In this document: one piece after another, positions 1 to 11,612 of the stretch
How positions within the stretch are numbered: the first letter of the stretch is position 1
Layout of the letters: every line of letters begins with the position of its first letter
Assembly: GCF_000026945.1 (NCBI RefSeq)
Contig: NC_012862.1
Location: 1,728,501-1,792,500 of the forward strand
Direction of reading: 5' to 3'
DNA: 64,000 nucleotides
DNA from: Candida dubliniensis CD36
Lineage: Eukaryota; Ascomycota; Pichiomycetes; Serinales; Debaryomycetaceae
The notes under the pieces: generated by a model
Told to the model about the DNA's origin: nothing
The model's input: only the letters and a program-made list of their open reading frames with translations
Database searches by the model: none
Made by a program: the position numbers and the translations under genes

Positions 1-2542
1 TCAAACTGCTGGAATCCAGTATAGTTTCTCCAGTTAAGGTCAAATACCCGAATGCTATAACTGAACGTTCATCGATCTTTTTCACCTTAACTTTGATAAT
101 ATCCTTGTATTTATCAACAAAAGATGATAAATCTTGGTTAATTATGGGACCCAACACACCAAACATAGCTAACTGTGAGATTGCATCCAATGCCAGATAA
201 TAAAAACTGGATTCTGATAACATTGTTTCAAGTGTTTGCAAGATACTTGTCAAAATCGAAGTTGAAATAACCTCTAATCTATTTCTCAACACTAATCTAG
301 AAATTAAATAGCTTGTTGCTAATGGTCTACTCTTTGACTTTTTATATGTCGCGTTTGCTATTAATTGATTTAACAAATTGTCAACATCTTCATCAGATAC
401 ACTTGTATGACTAGCAATAATAGCAAATGACTTGCATACTCGTGCCAATGAAATATCATCTAGAACATCAGCATCTAGCAAACCCAATAAATCTTGAGTC
501 TTTGGTATTAATGCCTCAACAGCTGTTGAGGATGCAAAGGATAATAACCTAGCCAATATCAAACCATACGACGTATCAGGAGTGATTCCCGTTGAATTGT
601 CAAATTGACCTGTGACAGCATCAATACAAATAGATAACAACTTGAATACACTTTGCTGTATCATAGGATTCTTCATTTCTGTAATAATCAAATTTCTTAC
701 AGTATCATTCATCTCAATTGCCTTTTCGAGTCTAATAGACCAATCCTGATCACAAGCAATAACCGTTGTCTTGTCTTTGATTGCATTCATCACTAATACT
801 TGCTCTGCAAATTCTACTGCCTTAGGAAGCGATAAAAAAATAGCATTGTCATGAGACGTTCTAGCAGCTTCAATTTCATTCAGAAGAGTGGTGACAAATG
901 ACTCAAAGGACGGGAACTCAACTGATGATTCCTGCCCTAATAAGTATGAAGTAGACTTAAATTCCGTGGTATTTCCGGCTTGGTTGATATTGAACCAATA
1001 TGGGTGTAATCCATTCAACCCTTCTTCAATAGTGTGAGGTGCACTAGTTTTTGATGTACCCAAAATAGACAAATATCTTGCTTCTGGATCTTGGAAGGGG
1101 TAGGTTGAGTTGACAAATTTAACAACGATGTATTTGGCTGAATCAATATTGATGTACTTCCGCAATAAGCTTTTCAATTCAATTTTTCTGGAGTCAGATA
1201 AACTGCTCAAATGGACTGTCAATCCCGAAAGAGCTTTCTGAATAGAAGGGATTAACTCTGGTGATTGGTTTGTTGCTCCCAAGGAATCAAACAAAAACTG
1301 CAAAAAAGACCAATCATTAAAAAATATACTAGGCTGTGACTTCAAAATGTCACCCAATGCTTCATATTTAGAATTTACATCCTTGATTTTATTCATATAA
1401 TTTGTCCCCATTGACACTTCAACACACGGCCATCCTTCAGCGATTATACTGTTTCTCAATTGGTGAGCAATGTCTTCGTTGAATTTTTCTAGATTTCCTT
1501 CAGGAATTGGTGACTGGCCAAGTTTTCTTATAAATTGTATTGACAATTGTCTCAACCTGGAGTTATCAGATCCAAGAGCAGCTGATGCAATCTTATCTTG
1601 CGAGTGTACTTTATGGCTTTTAATCAAAACCTGCAAGATTTTGCACTGTAAATTCGAATCAACCGCCGGAGTATTTGTACCAAGAAACAACAGAATTATA
1701 TAGTCCACAAATGAAACGTTATCGTAAATGCTAATCAGATCAAAATCAACGCCTAATTTTCTAAATGCAATCTCCGATGATTCATTTATTGAAGAGGAAG
1801 GATCTGCTGAAACAATTAATAATGGTAATGCCATTTGTTCGGGATTAAAGCCAGCTTTCAAAAATTCAAGTAGGCTCTGTTTGACTTTGAAAATATCATC
1901 TCTGGTTTTATAAGTGACAGCAGCATCAGTTGTGAAATATGCATTATCTTGAACGCTCAATCCCGGTGTAGCCTTATTTGCAGATTCAGGTAATAGCAAG
2001 AAAAATTTGCTAATAATTAACGACAAATATTGTTCATCAATTGGGTTCTTGTCGAATTGTAAGAACTTCCTTACATTGTCATATTCATCTGTCCCTTTCA
2101 TAGGCATTTTCCAATTCTGCAATAATTTACAGATGATATTGAAGATTCTTGCTGATATGGATTTGGGATAGTTATGTATACCTTCAATGATAGTGGGGAT
2201 GAGTTGTTTCTTTTCTTCCTCATTTAACCTATCCACACCTCTAGAAACAAATAAAGCAGAATATAGTCTTACAGACGTTGGGTCCGTGTCAACATTTGGT
2301 GTTTTTATTTGTTGGATTAAAGCTTCCACAGGGAGTTTAATTGACCTTGCTGCAGTTATTCTTGGAACAATATGCTGAATGATTTTGAGTACAGCTTGTC
2401 TTACTTCAGTGTGAGGACTTGCTAACTTTAATAAAACTGGGGCAAGATATATGTTTAAGGCATTCTCAAATTGCTTGTCGTCTTCAGCTAAGGCTATTCT
2501 AAGCTCTACCTTATTAACCAAAGCCAATTCTTGAGAAGCCAT
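1..2542 (-). CDS. ECM29: ECM29 proteasome adaptor, N-terminal part (cut by window edge)
   Basis: Reading the minus strand from the ATG at about 2542 gives one open frame through to position 1, about 847 codons, with the C-terminal half outside the window. The protein starts MASQELALVNKVELRIALAE and continues with a stretch on LAPVLLKLASPH and later VRLYSALFVSRGVDRL. This matches the start of the Ecm29 family (yeast ...LLLKLASPHASVR..., VRLYSLLLISKGIDRL). The visible part is alpha-helical and looks like HEAT repeats, with no catalytic motif. Ecm29 tethers the 19S regulatory particle to the 20S core of the proteasome and inhibits faulty particles. The next gene upstream on the same strand is UBI4, so two ubiquitin-proteasome genes sit side by side, although no shared control is visible. 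The family assignment is confident; the start could be off by a base. Confidence 0.9.
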   Translation of the reverse strand, partial: MASQELALVNKVELRIALAEDDKQFENALNIYLAPVLLKLASPHTEVRQAVLKIIQHIVPRITAARSIKLPVEALIQQIKTPNVDTDPTSVRLYSALFVSRGVDRLNEEEKKQLIPTIIEGIHNYPKSISARIFNIICKLLQNWKMPMKGTDEYDNVRKFLQFDKNPIDEQYLSLIISKFFLLLPESANKATPGLSVQDNAYFTTDAAVTYKTRDDIFKVKQSLLEFLKAGFNPEQMALPLLIVSADPSSSINESSEIAFRKLGVDFDLISIYDNVSFVDYIILLFLGTNTPAVDSNLQCKILQVLIKSHKVHSQDKIASAALGSDNSRLRQLSIQFIRKLGQSPIPEGNLEKFNEDIAHQLRNSIIAEGWPCVEVSMGTNYMNKIKDVNSKYEALGDILKSQPSIFFNDWSFLQFLFDSLGATNQSPELIPSIQKALSGLTVHLSSLSDSRKIELKSLLRKYINIDSAKYIVVKFVNSTYPFQDPEARYLSILGTSKTSAPHTIEEGLNGLHPYWFNINQAGNTTEFKSTSYLLGQESSVEFPSFESFVTTLLNEIEAARTSHDNAIFLSLPKAVEFAEQVLVMNAIKDKTTVIACDQDWSIRLEKAIEMNDTVRNLIITEMKNPMIQQSVFKLLSICIDAVTGQFDNSTGITPDTSYGLILARLLSFASSTAVEALIPKTQDLLGLLDADVLDDISLARVCKSFAIIASHTSVSDEDVDNLLNQLIANATYKKSKSRPLATSYLISRLVLRNRLEVISTSILTSILQTLETMLSESSFYYLALDAISQLAMFGVLGPIINQDLSSFVDKYKDIIKVKVKKIDERSVIAFGYLTLTGETILDSSSL

Positions 2543-2876
2543 TGGTAAGTATAAGTTTTAGTTGTTTATGGATGTCTCTGATATAAGTAAAATAGTGGCA
2601 AAAAAAAAAATGGCTTTACACCAGAGAGAGAGAAAAAAAAAAATGTTGAGGCGAAAACGAAGTTTGCCAACACTGTATTGTTTGCAATTGATGGACAGAA
2701 TTGTGAATCCATAGTTTATAGAATTTATAAGAAACATTTATTCGCTCTAGCCAAAAGGAAATTACTATACTACAAATGCAAGACACTTTCATAACCAATG
2801 GGATTTGAATTAGTCCCTCTCATAGATTAAAGCATAGTCTATAAAAAAACTATTTAGCAGCATCGATTATAAAAAA
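2543..2876. other. intergenic: UBI4 3' end and ECM29 promoter
   Basis: This 334-base gap lies between the UBI4 stop and the ECM29 start, both on the minus strand. It contains two A-tracts around 2600-2642 and no ORF with coding character. The 60-codon minus-strand ORF at 2616-2798 is low-complexity and resembles nothing. Confidence 0.6.
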
Positions 2877-4794
<1,918 letters not shown>

Positions 4795-5751
4795 TTAAAA
4801 AATAGGAGATAATTGGTGTGGGTTAGTGATGGTCAGCGAAGTGTTCGGTGGGCTTGAATTGGTTGCGATGGGTTGATATGCGGTTGGTTGTTTTAGTAAA
4901 CTATCCATATTATTAGCATAGGTAAGACCAGCAGTGCCATGAGCAGTATTGAACATGCCATTATTGTTGATATATTCATTTTCATTATGGCTATGATGCT
5001 CGCTTATCGATCTGAGTCGCACAAGTGGTGGTGTTGCAGAACGTCGTGGTGCTTGTTGTTGTTGTTGTTCTCGGGCAGACTGCTCTTGTTCCACTTGTAA
5101 TATATCCACACCATCCAAACTAGTTCTTTTTAACCCTGGAACCAACATGTCTGTTCTTAATTTATGGATGTTAACTCTATAATTGTTCAACTCTTCTGGT
5201 GCTTCCAATAACGATATGATTTTGTTGACTTTATGGCGTATTGGTTCTTTGTATGTGGATGGGTACGGTATGCGCAGTAAGGGGGAAATTACTTGATTGC
5301 AATCTTTTAGTAGCCAATCAATAAATTGCACCGAACCATTCTGTAAAAGGTATAGTATGACTGTCAAAGCTTTCAAAAGACTAAGGTAAACTTTGTCCTC
5401 TAATACTTGTTTGTATTTAATTGTGCTGTTATCGCTGGGTGTATCTGGACTAGGTAATGTCTTGGATCTTCTTGGGAAACTATGGGTTCTGTGGATGGTA
5501 GATGATAATTTAGATGTATTTGACCGTTTCATCCCCGTGCTATTTATGGTTTTAGGACATATTTCTAATACTGGTTTCAACCTTTTAGTGATAATGGAGA
5601 TTATGATAGATAAATGTTTTTTACTGAAAGTGAGACTTGCTAACTCGGTCAATTCATGATTGTAGGGGCCCAAAGGTTCATTATTGGTGGCGGACTTTAT
5701 TTTAGATTCAGTGGACGATGTTAAATTCCTCAAAGATTGGACAAACGGCAT
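4795..5751 (-). CDS. ENT4: ENT4-like epsin N-terminal homology (ENTH) protein
   Basis: The 318-residue protein begins MPFVQSLRNL followed by TESKIKSATN, matching yeast Ent4 (MPLLDTFKSF, TESKVKQATN). A second conserved block, LLKALTVILYLLQNGSVQFI, corresponds to the Ent4 helix with LVSYLMNNGSNEFIKWL. These blocks place an ENTH/ANTH-type fold over roughly residues 1-170. ENTH proteins bind phosphoinositides and act in clathrin-linked traffic between Golgi, endosome and vacuole. A Ser/Thr/Pro-rich stretch of about 50 residues (about 68-118) interrupts the domain relative to yeast Ent4. The C-terminal third is disordered, with a short Gln run near residue 236 and no clear clathrin or NPF motif. 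The start is a clear ATG. The gene is divergent from OCA5 across about 2 kb. Confidence 0.83.
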   Translation of the reverse strand: MPFVQSLRNLTSSTESKIKSATNNEPLGPYNHELTELASLTFSKKHLSIIISIITKRLKPVLEICPKTINSTGMKRSNTSKLSSTIHRTHSFPRRSKTLPSPDTPSDNSTIKYKQVLEDKVYLSLLKALTVILYLLQNGSVQFIDWLLKDCNQVISPLLRIPYPSTYKEPIRHKVNKIISLLEAPEELNNYRVNIHKLRTDMLVPGLKRTSLDGVDILQVEQEQSAREQQQQQAPRRSATPPLVRLRSISEHHSHNENEYINNNGMFNTAHGTAGLTYANNMDSLLKQPTAYQPIATNSSPPNTSLTITNPHQLSPIF

Positions 5752-7736
5752 AGTTGATTAGGTTTCTATAAGTTCCCAAATTGAAAAAGACAATAACGGA
5801 TGTGGTGATAAAGAAAATCTCTGACACAATGTGATAGATGTCTGTATGAAAAATAAACACGGAAAAAAAAAATGACAACACAAGTATAGCCACTAGTAAT
5901 ATCAAGATAATGCTATCCCTCTTTTCAAAAGATAAGCGAAATAAAGGCAAATGAAAAAAAAAAAATCGTGGTAAGAAAAAGAAGAATAGTTAAATATTAA
6001 ATATTTTTAATCTATATTCATCGTACTGAGTAGGTCAGGCAATGGTGAATTTACCAGATTAGCTGTTGTTTTTATTGTATTTATCTCAGTACGTGGAATA
6101 ACCGGCAAAAAAAAATTGAATCCTCATCTTTTTTTTTTTTTGTTCGGGTCTTAATAACTCTCTTCTAAGCCGACTGATGAACTTGCAGCATCTAGATTTT
6201 CATTTTACATGACAGATTTACTTTTTAGGAAAATAGCTTTCTTCAAGAACAAATATTGAAAAGTTATAGCCGTGAGCTATTAATGTATTTAATGAAAGGG
6301 AACAACTCTTTAGCTAAGGATTTGAACGCATATTGTTGCTATACCCTTGTGTTCCGATACCTATAACCGAACTAGAAATCCAAGTTGTCGGACATAAATA
6401 AAAAAGATTGCTAGATTTTGTGTCTAACCTGACGGAGCCAGCAGACTATGTTAATCTTTTTTTTTCCGGATATTTGAGGTATTTTTCATCCAGAAAAGAT
6501 TAAACAAGATTTCAACCTATATCCGAAACCAAAAAACAGAAGAAGTGTAGCAAGATTCGAAAATCCAATGCGTTTGAGGTTGTGTGGCAGGTGAGAATTC
6601 CCGCCAGAAGGTAAAACTTGGGGTGCTACTACCACAGTTGTTACGTCGTTTTAACTGAAATTGAGGTTTCAAAACAAAACAAAAAAAAAAAAAAGACTCC
6701 ACATTCCAAACAACCTAGCTTTTTTTCTACTATTGGCCATTAGCACAGTTGTTTTAAACCCACTCTTACAACAGAATGATAAGTAATAGACTAGGACTGC
6801 CCGACAGCCACAGTGTCTTGCTAGTTTTGAGATAGTCGGAGCTTAGCCTGAAATAGAGAATTGTATTTGTGTGTGAAAACCGAAACTAGGTGAGAGACTA
6901 ATTGTCGTGTGAAACTTTGCAGAAATAAAACAAATCAAAACAAGAATTGCTAGTCTGTATATATTATTTTGCTTTTTGGTAATTGTAGTACGACCATTAG
7001 AAGACTTTATACACTACAACAACATAAGGGGAAAAAAAAAAAAAAAAAAAAAAAGAAACGAAGAATTTCAAGTAGTGAATTACGAAATTATCAAAGCAAT
7101 TTAACTGGTCAGTTTGAATAATCTACTACTACAACAACACTTTCTGTTGGTTGTAATGAAAAGTCTATTCAACAACAATTTATTGTAGACTAATCTAAAC
7201 TCTAAAGTTGATATAATGAAGAATGACCCAACGGGACTAAGTAAAAAACCTAAAAAATAAATTAATTAATAAAAATTTTCTTTCTTTTTTTTTTTTAACC
7301 TTGCATCTTCCATCGGGTCCATCCTGTGGAACTCTGTAAGTGTAGCACGATATTAACAACACCATACAAAAAAAAAAAAAGTGGTGGTGGTGAGTGGTAA
7401 GTGGGGAGGTACCAACACAATACGATTCGCCAGTAGTATTGCTTACTATTCTCTTCGACCCATAAAATAATACAATGGACAAAACACTTTTAGAGCAGAG
7501 CAAAAAAAAAAAAAATTATTGAGGTAAATAAATAAATAAATGAATCAAAAAGAACTTGAATTTGTATATTTTTTAAAAAAAAATTGTTACCATTATAAAT
7601 TGTAGATTAACTCAACACCTCTTTTTAACGCTCCCTCCCTTTTAATCCTTCCTGTTTACTTATTACTCAACTCCTTAGTTGCACCTACTACCTTATTATA
7701 CATATTCACTTTTTTTTTTTCAAAGGAAAAGATTTG
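5752..7736. other. intergenic: 2 kb divergent promoter (ENT4-like / OCA5)
   Basis: Two start codons face away from each other across about 2 kb. The region holds many A/T tracts, including A23 at about 7032-7054, a GGT-rich stretch near 7381-7411 (GTGGTGGTGGTGAGTGG), and short low-complexity ORFs (5708-5950, 6517-6702, 7237-7503, all minus) without coding character. No tRNA or recognised RNA was seen. Confidence 0.6.
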
Positions 7737-9896
7737 ATGTTCCAGAGTTCAAAAGGTTCCAATTCTTCATCAACTTCAAGCTCAAGATCTGCAAGCATTT
7801 CTACAGCCACACCAAATACTGTAGTGGAGGATGAAGAATTGTTATGTGATCCTAAATCGGAATTGACACCACCAGCAGTTACAACCCCTTTGAGACCGGT
7901 GTCTAAATCTAATAATACCGTTGAAGATGATTCAAAGCCATCATTCACCTATGATTTGGACGTGTTCAATTTATGCAAAGAATACCTAAATACCAGGAAT
8001 CATCATGGATTGGCATTGATTGCTAGACAAAAGGGTATCCCTCCGATATTGAGGTTCAAAGTGTGGCCAATATTGCTCAAGTCTCATCCGTTTGTTATCA
8101 GTCCCTTTATCCAGCCAGATAGTGAACTCATAAATGAATCCACCTCCAGCAGAAGTAATTCTTCTTCTTCCTCTACTTCCACAGGAAGTACGACTCCAAT
8201 ACTGACATCATCCGGTAACATAAAAGATGCAGCAATAATTGATGGTGGAGCTAGCGATAATGATAACGATGGCAATAATGACAATAATGATAAAGACAAC
8301 AACAGCAACGATACCAGCTCTAAAGAAAAGGAAGAGGACGAACAGAATAATGAAATAAGACAAAAGATTAAGCGTGATCTCGCTAAATACATCCAAAGAT
8401 TAAAGTATTCACAATCAAAATATACGGTTGGTGAAACAGAACACGAAATATTATCGATCTTAGAAAATGCAATTATGAAATTCACTTTAAAATGGGGGAA
8501 AATCATAAAATATGATCTGTCTTTAACTTGGATTGCGTTGAATTTAGCAGAGTGGTTCCCACCAATACCGAAGACTCCATGGGTTTTAGTCGGGAAAGAG
8601 TATTCAAGTAGTCATCAATCATTGATTGTAAATTTTTTGGATGATTATTCCAATTACATTGATAATATACCTGATTTGAGAGAATATCTCGAACGACTCA
8701 TTTACCATGATGAAAGAATATCAACCATTTCATTTAGAGAAGTATATGAAAGGTTGGTGTTGGTATTGTTGCATTGTCCACAACCTATGTCTCGAAGAAA
8801 AAAATCTGATAATCAAGGACAGAGTCAAAGAAGAAATCAGTCAGAAGCACAAAAAGACCAACAGTCATTTAAAGTGAACAAAACCACATTGCCAAAAACA
8901 GGAGGTACTATCGAAGAAAGGGTTTCGTATTTTATCTACTGTCTTCGTAAATTGATACCTGAATTATCCCAATATTTCCACGAAGAACAGATTTTGACGA
9001 AATTTGGTTGTCTCGATGATGAGTGGTTAATTTGGTGGTTGAAGTTTTGTGGAACAAAAGTATGGTCAAAATATGATAGAGGCAGAATTTGGGATTTCAT
9101 GTTGGGTTGGAGATTGAAAAATCCGAAAAGAGATTTCAATTATTATTATGAAAAACTAAATTATGTCAATAGAAACACTTTAGAAAAATTGGGTCCAGAC
9201 ATTTTTTGGTCGGTTGGTAATGAAGAGGATGATATCAGTGGTGATAAGAATGTTGATGCCAACGCTAATGAGATAAATAATAGTGAGAAAACTAGTACAG
9301 GAAAACTAGTGAAACGAGAAGGAGATATAAAGAGAAGTTCATTTAAAGATTTGGTCAATGAATTGAGTAATGAGTTGCACATCTCGAAGAGGGTGTCTAC
9401 CGACGGAGTGATAACATCTTCTTCTTCTTCTTCTTCCCCAACAACAACAAAATTGGCACCTTCATCGTCTACATCATCCACAATCACGCCTAATGTTTCA
9501 ATTCCATTCTCGAGAGTTGATCCTCATGTTGCATTGATTTTCATTTCGCTATCGTTATTAAAATCAAAAGAAAATATATTGGTTGAACTTGATCAACATG
9601 AAATTAGACAATTTTTGTCTCGATTACCTTCCAAATCATACAAGTATAATCAGAAAAGAACTACTAAGCCAAAGAGAACAAGCTATACATCGAATGCGTC
9701 ATCAACTTCTAATTCGCCGATGGGACAACTGCCTGTGGATCGTGATGAAGACTCAATTTTCCCAACAAATCGAATTGTTATATCGAATGATTCCAAAGAT
9801 CAGAAACATAAAGTTAATTTTATTGATAATATTATTCAGGAAGCTGGTGAATTATGGAGAAAATGGCTTTGGCTGGAAATGGTTGAGGATAATTAG
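7737..9896 (+). CDS. OCA5: OCA5-like TBC (Rab-GAP type) domain protein
   Basis: The protein is 719 residues from the ATG at 7737; the in-frame TTG one codon earlier is not a plausible start. The block LIARQKGIPPILRFKVWPIL is the start of a TBC domain and closely matches yeast Oca5 (LARTYGVPPQLRHVVWPIL), as do SLTWIALNLAEWFPPIP and the C-terminal GELWRKWLWLEM. TBC proteins usually stimulate Rab GTPases; Oca5 is cytoplasmic and genetically linked to the Oca phosphatase group and oxidant-induced arrest. Low-complexity inserts split the domain: Ser runs near residues 145-155, an Asn/Asp-rich stretch near 170-195, and another Ser run near 560-570. The catalytic Arg finger (IxxDxxR) is not obvious, so GAP activity is uncertain. 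Confidence 0.9.
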   Translation: MFQSSKGSNSSSTSSSRSASISTATPNTVVEDEELLCDPKSELTPPAVTTPLRPVSKSNNTVEDDSKPSFTYDLDVFNLCKEYLNTRNHHGLALIARQKGIPPILRFKVWPILLKSHPFVISPFIQPDSELINESTSSRSNSSSSSTSTGSTTPILTSSGNIKDAAIIDGGASDNDNDGNNDNNDKDNNSNDTSSKEKEEDEQNNEIRQKIKRDLAKYIQRLKYSQSKYTVGETEHEILSILENAIMKFTLKWGKIIKYDLSLTWIALNLAEWFPPIPKTPWVLVGKEYSSSHQSLIVNFLDDYSNYIDNIPDLREYLERLIYHDERISTISFREVYERLVLVLLHCPQPMSRRKKSDNQGQSQRRNQSEAQKDQQSFKVNKTTLPKTGGTIEERVSYFIYCLRKLIPELSQYFHEEQILTKFGCLDDEWLIWWLKFCGTKVWSKYDRGRIWDFMLGWRLKNPKRDFNYYYEKLNYVNRNTLEKLGPDIFWSVGNEEDDISGDKNVDANANEINNSEKTSTGKLVKREGDIKRSSFKDLVNELSNELHISKRVSTDGVITSSSSSSSPTTTKLAPSSSTSSTITPNVSIPFSRVDPHVALIFISLSLLKSKENILVELDQHEIRQFLSRLPSKSYKYNQKRTTKPKRTSYTSNASSTSNSPMGQLPVDRDEDSIFPTNRIVISNDSKDQKHKVNFIDNIIQEAGELWRKWLWLEMVEDN

Positions 9897-10136
9897 TTAC
9901 GAAGAATTGTATGTAGACAGATTAATACAAAATAAAGTATTAGATAATTGTTAATAGTTTGACTATAGTTTGTGGTTTAGTATGGGGGTGTTGATATGGG
10001 TACTTAAATTCAGCAAATGCCCTTTCCATAGTTTGTACCTCTTTGTGTTATTTTGGTTCGGGGGAAGAAAAAAAGGAACTCCAAAAAAAAAATTACTTGA
10101 GATGAGATGCAAATACTATAATTCAATACAATAACG
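9897..10136 (+). promoter_or_regulatory. NOP13 promoter with PAC-like GATGAG box
   Basis: The 240-base gap between OCA5 and NOP13 contains GATGAGATG at about 10101-10109, some 30-36 bases before the NOP13 ATG, next to an A-tract running into AATT. The PAC element (GATGAG) with a nearby A/T element is typical of ribosome-biogenesis genes in yeasts, which fits NOP13. The distance to the ATG is unusually short. Confidence 0.4.
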
Positions 10137-11318
10137 ATGTCAGATACTGAACAACCGCACATCGACTCTAAAGAGTTGAAAAAGGAAAAAAAGAGTAAAT
10201 CCAAGCTGAAGTCGAAAATAACTGATTCCGATGAAATAGAAATCGATTTAAATGCTCAAATCCCTCTTTCTAAAAAGCAACAACGTCAATTGAAAAAAGG
10301 TAAATTGGATTTAGAAAAACTAGCTAAAAAGAACCCACCACCAAAACCTGAAACTAGTACAGATGATAATACAAACTCAGAAGATGCTTCTGGTTTGAGC
10401 CTGGTCCCAATAACATCAAAGAAATCGCCATTTGGTATTTGGGTTGGGAACTTATCATTTGATACCACAAAGGAAGATTTGATTCGGTTTATTGTTGGTA
10501 AAACAACTACTCTGGACCCCAAAATAACTGAAGATGATATAACTCGAGTTAATATTCCCAAAAAGGGTAATCAAATCAAAGGATTTGCTTATGTTGATGT
10601 ACCTTCTTCGTCCCATGTTGAAACTATTGTTGGTCTTTCAGAATCAATTTTGAATGGGAGGAAATTATTAATCAAAGATGCTAATTCTTTTGAAGGTCGT
10701 CCTGAACAATCTAAATCTGATACAGCACATAATGGTGGGATTAATAGTTCAAACCCACCAAGTCGAATTTTATTTGTTGGTAATTTATCATTTGATACAA
10801 CTGAAGATTTATTGGAAGAACATTTCAAACATTGTGGAGAAATAGTGAAAATTAGAATGGCCACTTTCCAAGACACCGGAAAATGTAAAGGCTTTGCTTT
10901 TATTGATTTTAAAGATGAAGAAGGGGCAACAACAGCATTGAAATCGAAATTAACGAAAATGTTAATCAATAGAAAATTACGAATGGAATATGGAGAAGAT
11001 AGATCGAAAAGAAGGCCAAAAAGAATCAACGAATTTGGCGATCATCATAGTAATAATAATGAAAGCTATAGAGAGAATAATAGTACTACCACCGGTAATG
11101 GTAAACCTGAATTTGAGACTCTGAATAGAGGATTTGATGGTAATGACACTTATCGTGAAACACCCAACAAAAAGAGACAATATCGTGAAAGAAATGATGG
11201 GTATAATAAGAATAACAATTCAAATAAACGTATGAAATCATCTGTTGCCTTAGCCACGGCACAAAGAGCCAGTGTTGCAATTGTTCCGTCGGCTGGTAAA
11301 AAGATTAAGTTTGATTAG
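10137..11318 (+). CDS. NOP13: NOP13 nucleolar protein with two RRMs
   Basis: The 393-residue protein follows yeast Nop13 along its length: an acidic/basic start with DEIEIDLNAQIPLSKKQQRQ, a first RRM at about 99-185 starting GIWVGNLSFDTTKEDLIRF, a second RRM at about 209-285 with RILFVGNLSFDTTEDLLEEH and the RNP1-like KCKGFAFIDF, then MEYGEDRSKR, and an ending KSSVALATAQRASVAIVPSA. Nop13 is an RNA-binding protein of the nucleolus associated with pre-ribosomes. The linker after the second RRM is Asn/Gly/Arg-rich. The start ATG lacks an in-frame upstream alternative. The gene converges with the EIS1-like gene. Confidence 0.96.
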   Translation: MSDTEQPHIDSKELKKEKKSKSKLKSKITDSDEIEIDLNAQIPLSKKQQRQLKKGKLDLEKLAKKNPPPKPETSTDDNTNSEDASGLSLVPITSKKSPFGIWVGNLSFDTTKEDLIRFIVGKTTTLDPKITEDDITRVNIPKKGNQIKGFAYVDVPSSSHVETIVGLSESILNGRKLLIKDANSFEGRPEQSKSDTAHNGGINSSNPPSRILFVGNLSFDTTEDLLEEHFKHCGEIVKIRMATFQDTGKCKGFAFIDFKDEEGATTALKSKLTKMLINRKLRMEYGEDRSKRRPKRINEFGDHHSNNNESYRENNSTTTGNGKPEFETLNRGFDGNDTYRETPNKKRQYRERNDGYNKNNNSNKRMKSSVALATAQRASVAIVPSAGKKIKFD

Positions 11319-11375
11319 ATATAGATAAAACTTGTTTACTAAATAAAAAATAAAAATATAACAACAGCAAAATAC

Positions 11376-11396
11376 ATATATATATATATATATATA
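11376..11396. repeat. AT dinucleotide microsatellite
   Basis: About ten AT units lie in the 294-base convergent gap between NOP13 and the EIS1-like gene. The gap also has two A-tracts near 11470 and 11492 and no gene. Copy number is likely to vary between strains. Confidence 0.8.
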
Positions 11397-11612
11397 ATAT
11401 AAGAAAAACTAGTGACATGACTTGTCACAAACTCAAGACATCAATTAGAATCAATTGTCAATAAGAATAAAAAAAATAATCAAAAAGCTAAAAAAAAAAA
11501 AAATCAGAGATGAATTAAAAAATGAAAACAAACGTTAAATGACTGGAAAGTATGATAAACGCAATTAGAACTTTTTGCCTCTTTCTTTCTTAATTTCTCG
11601 GTTAAAAACAAA

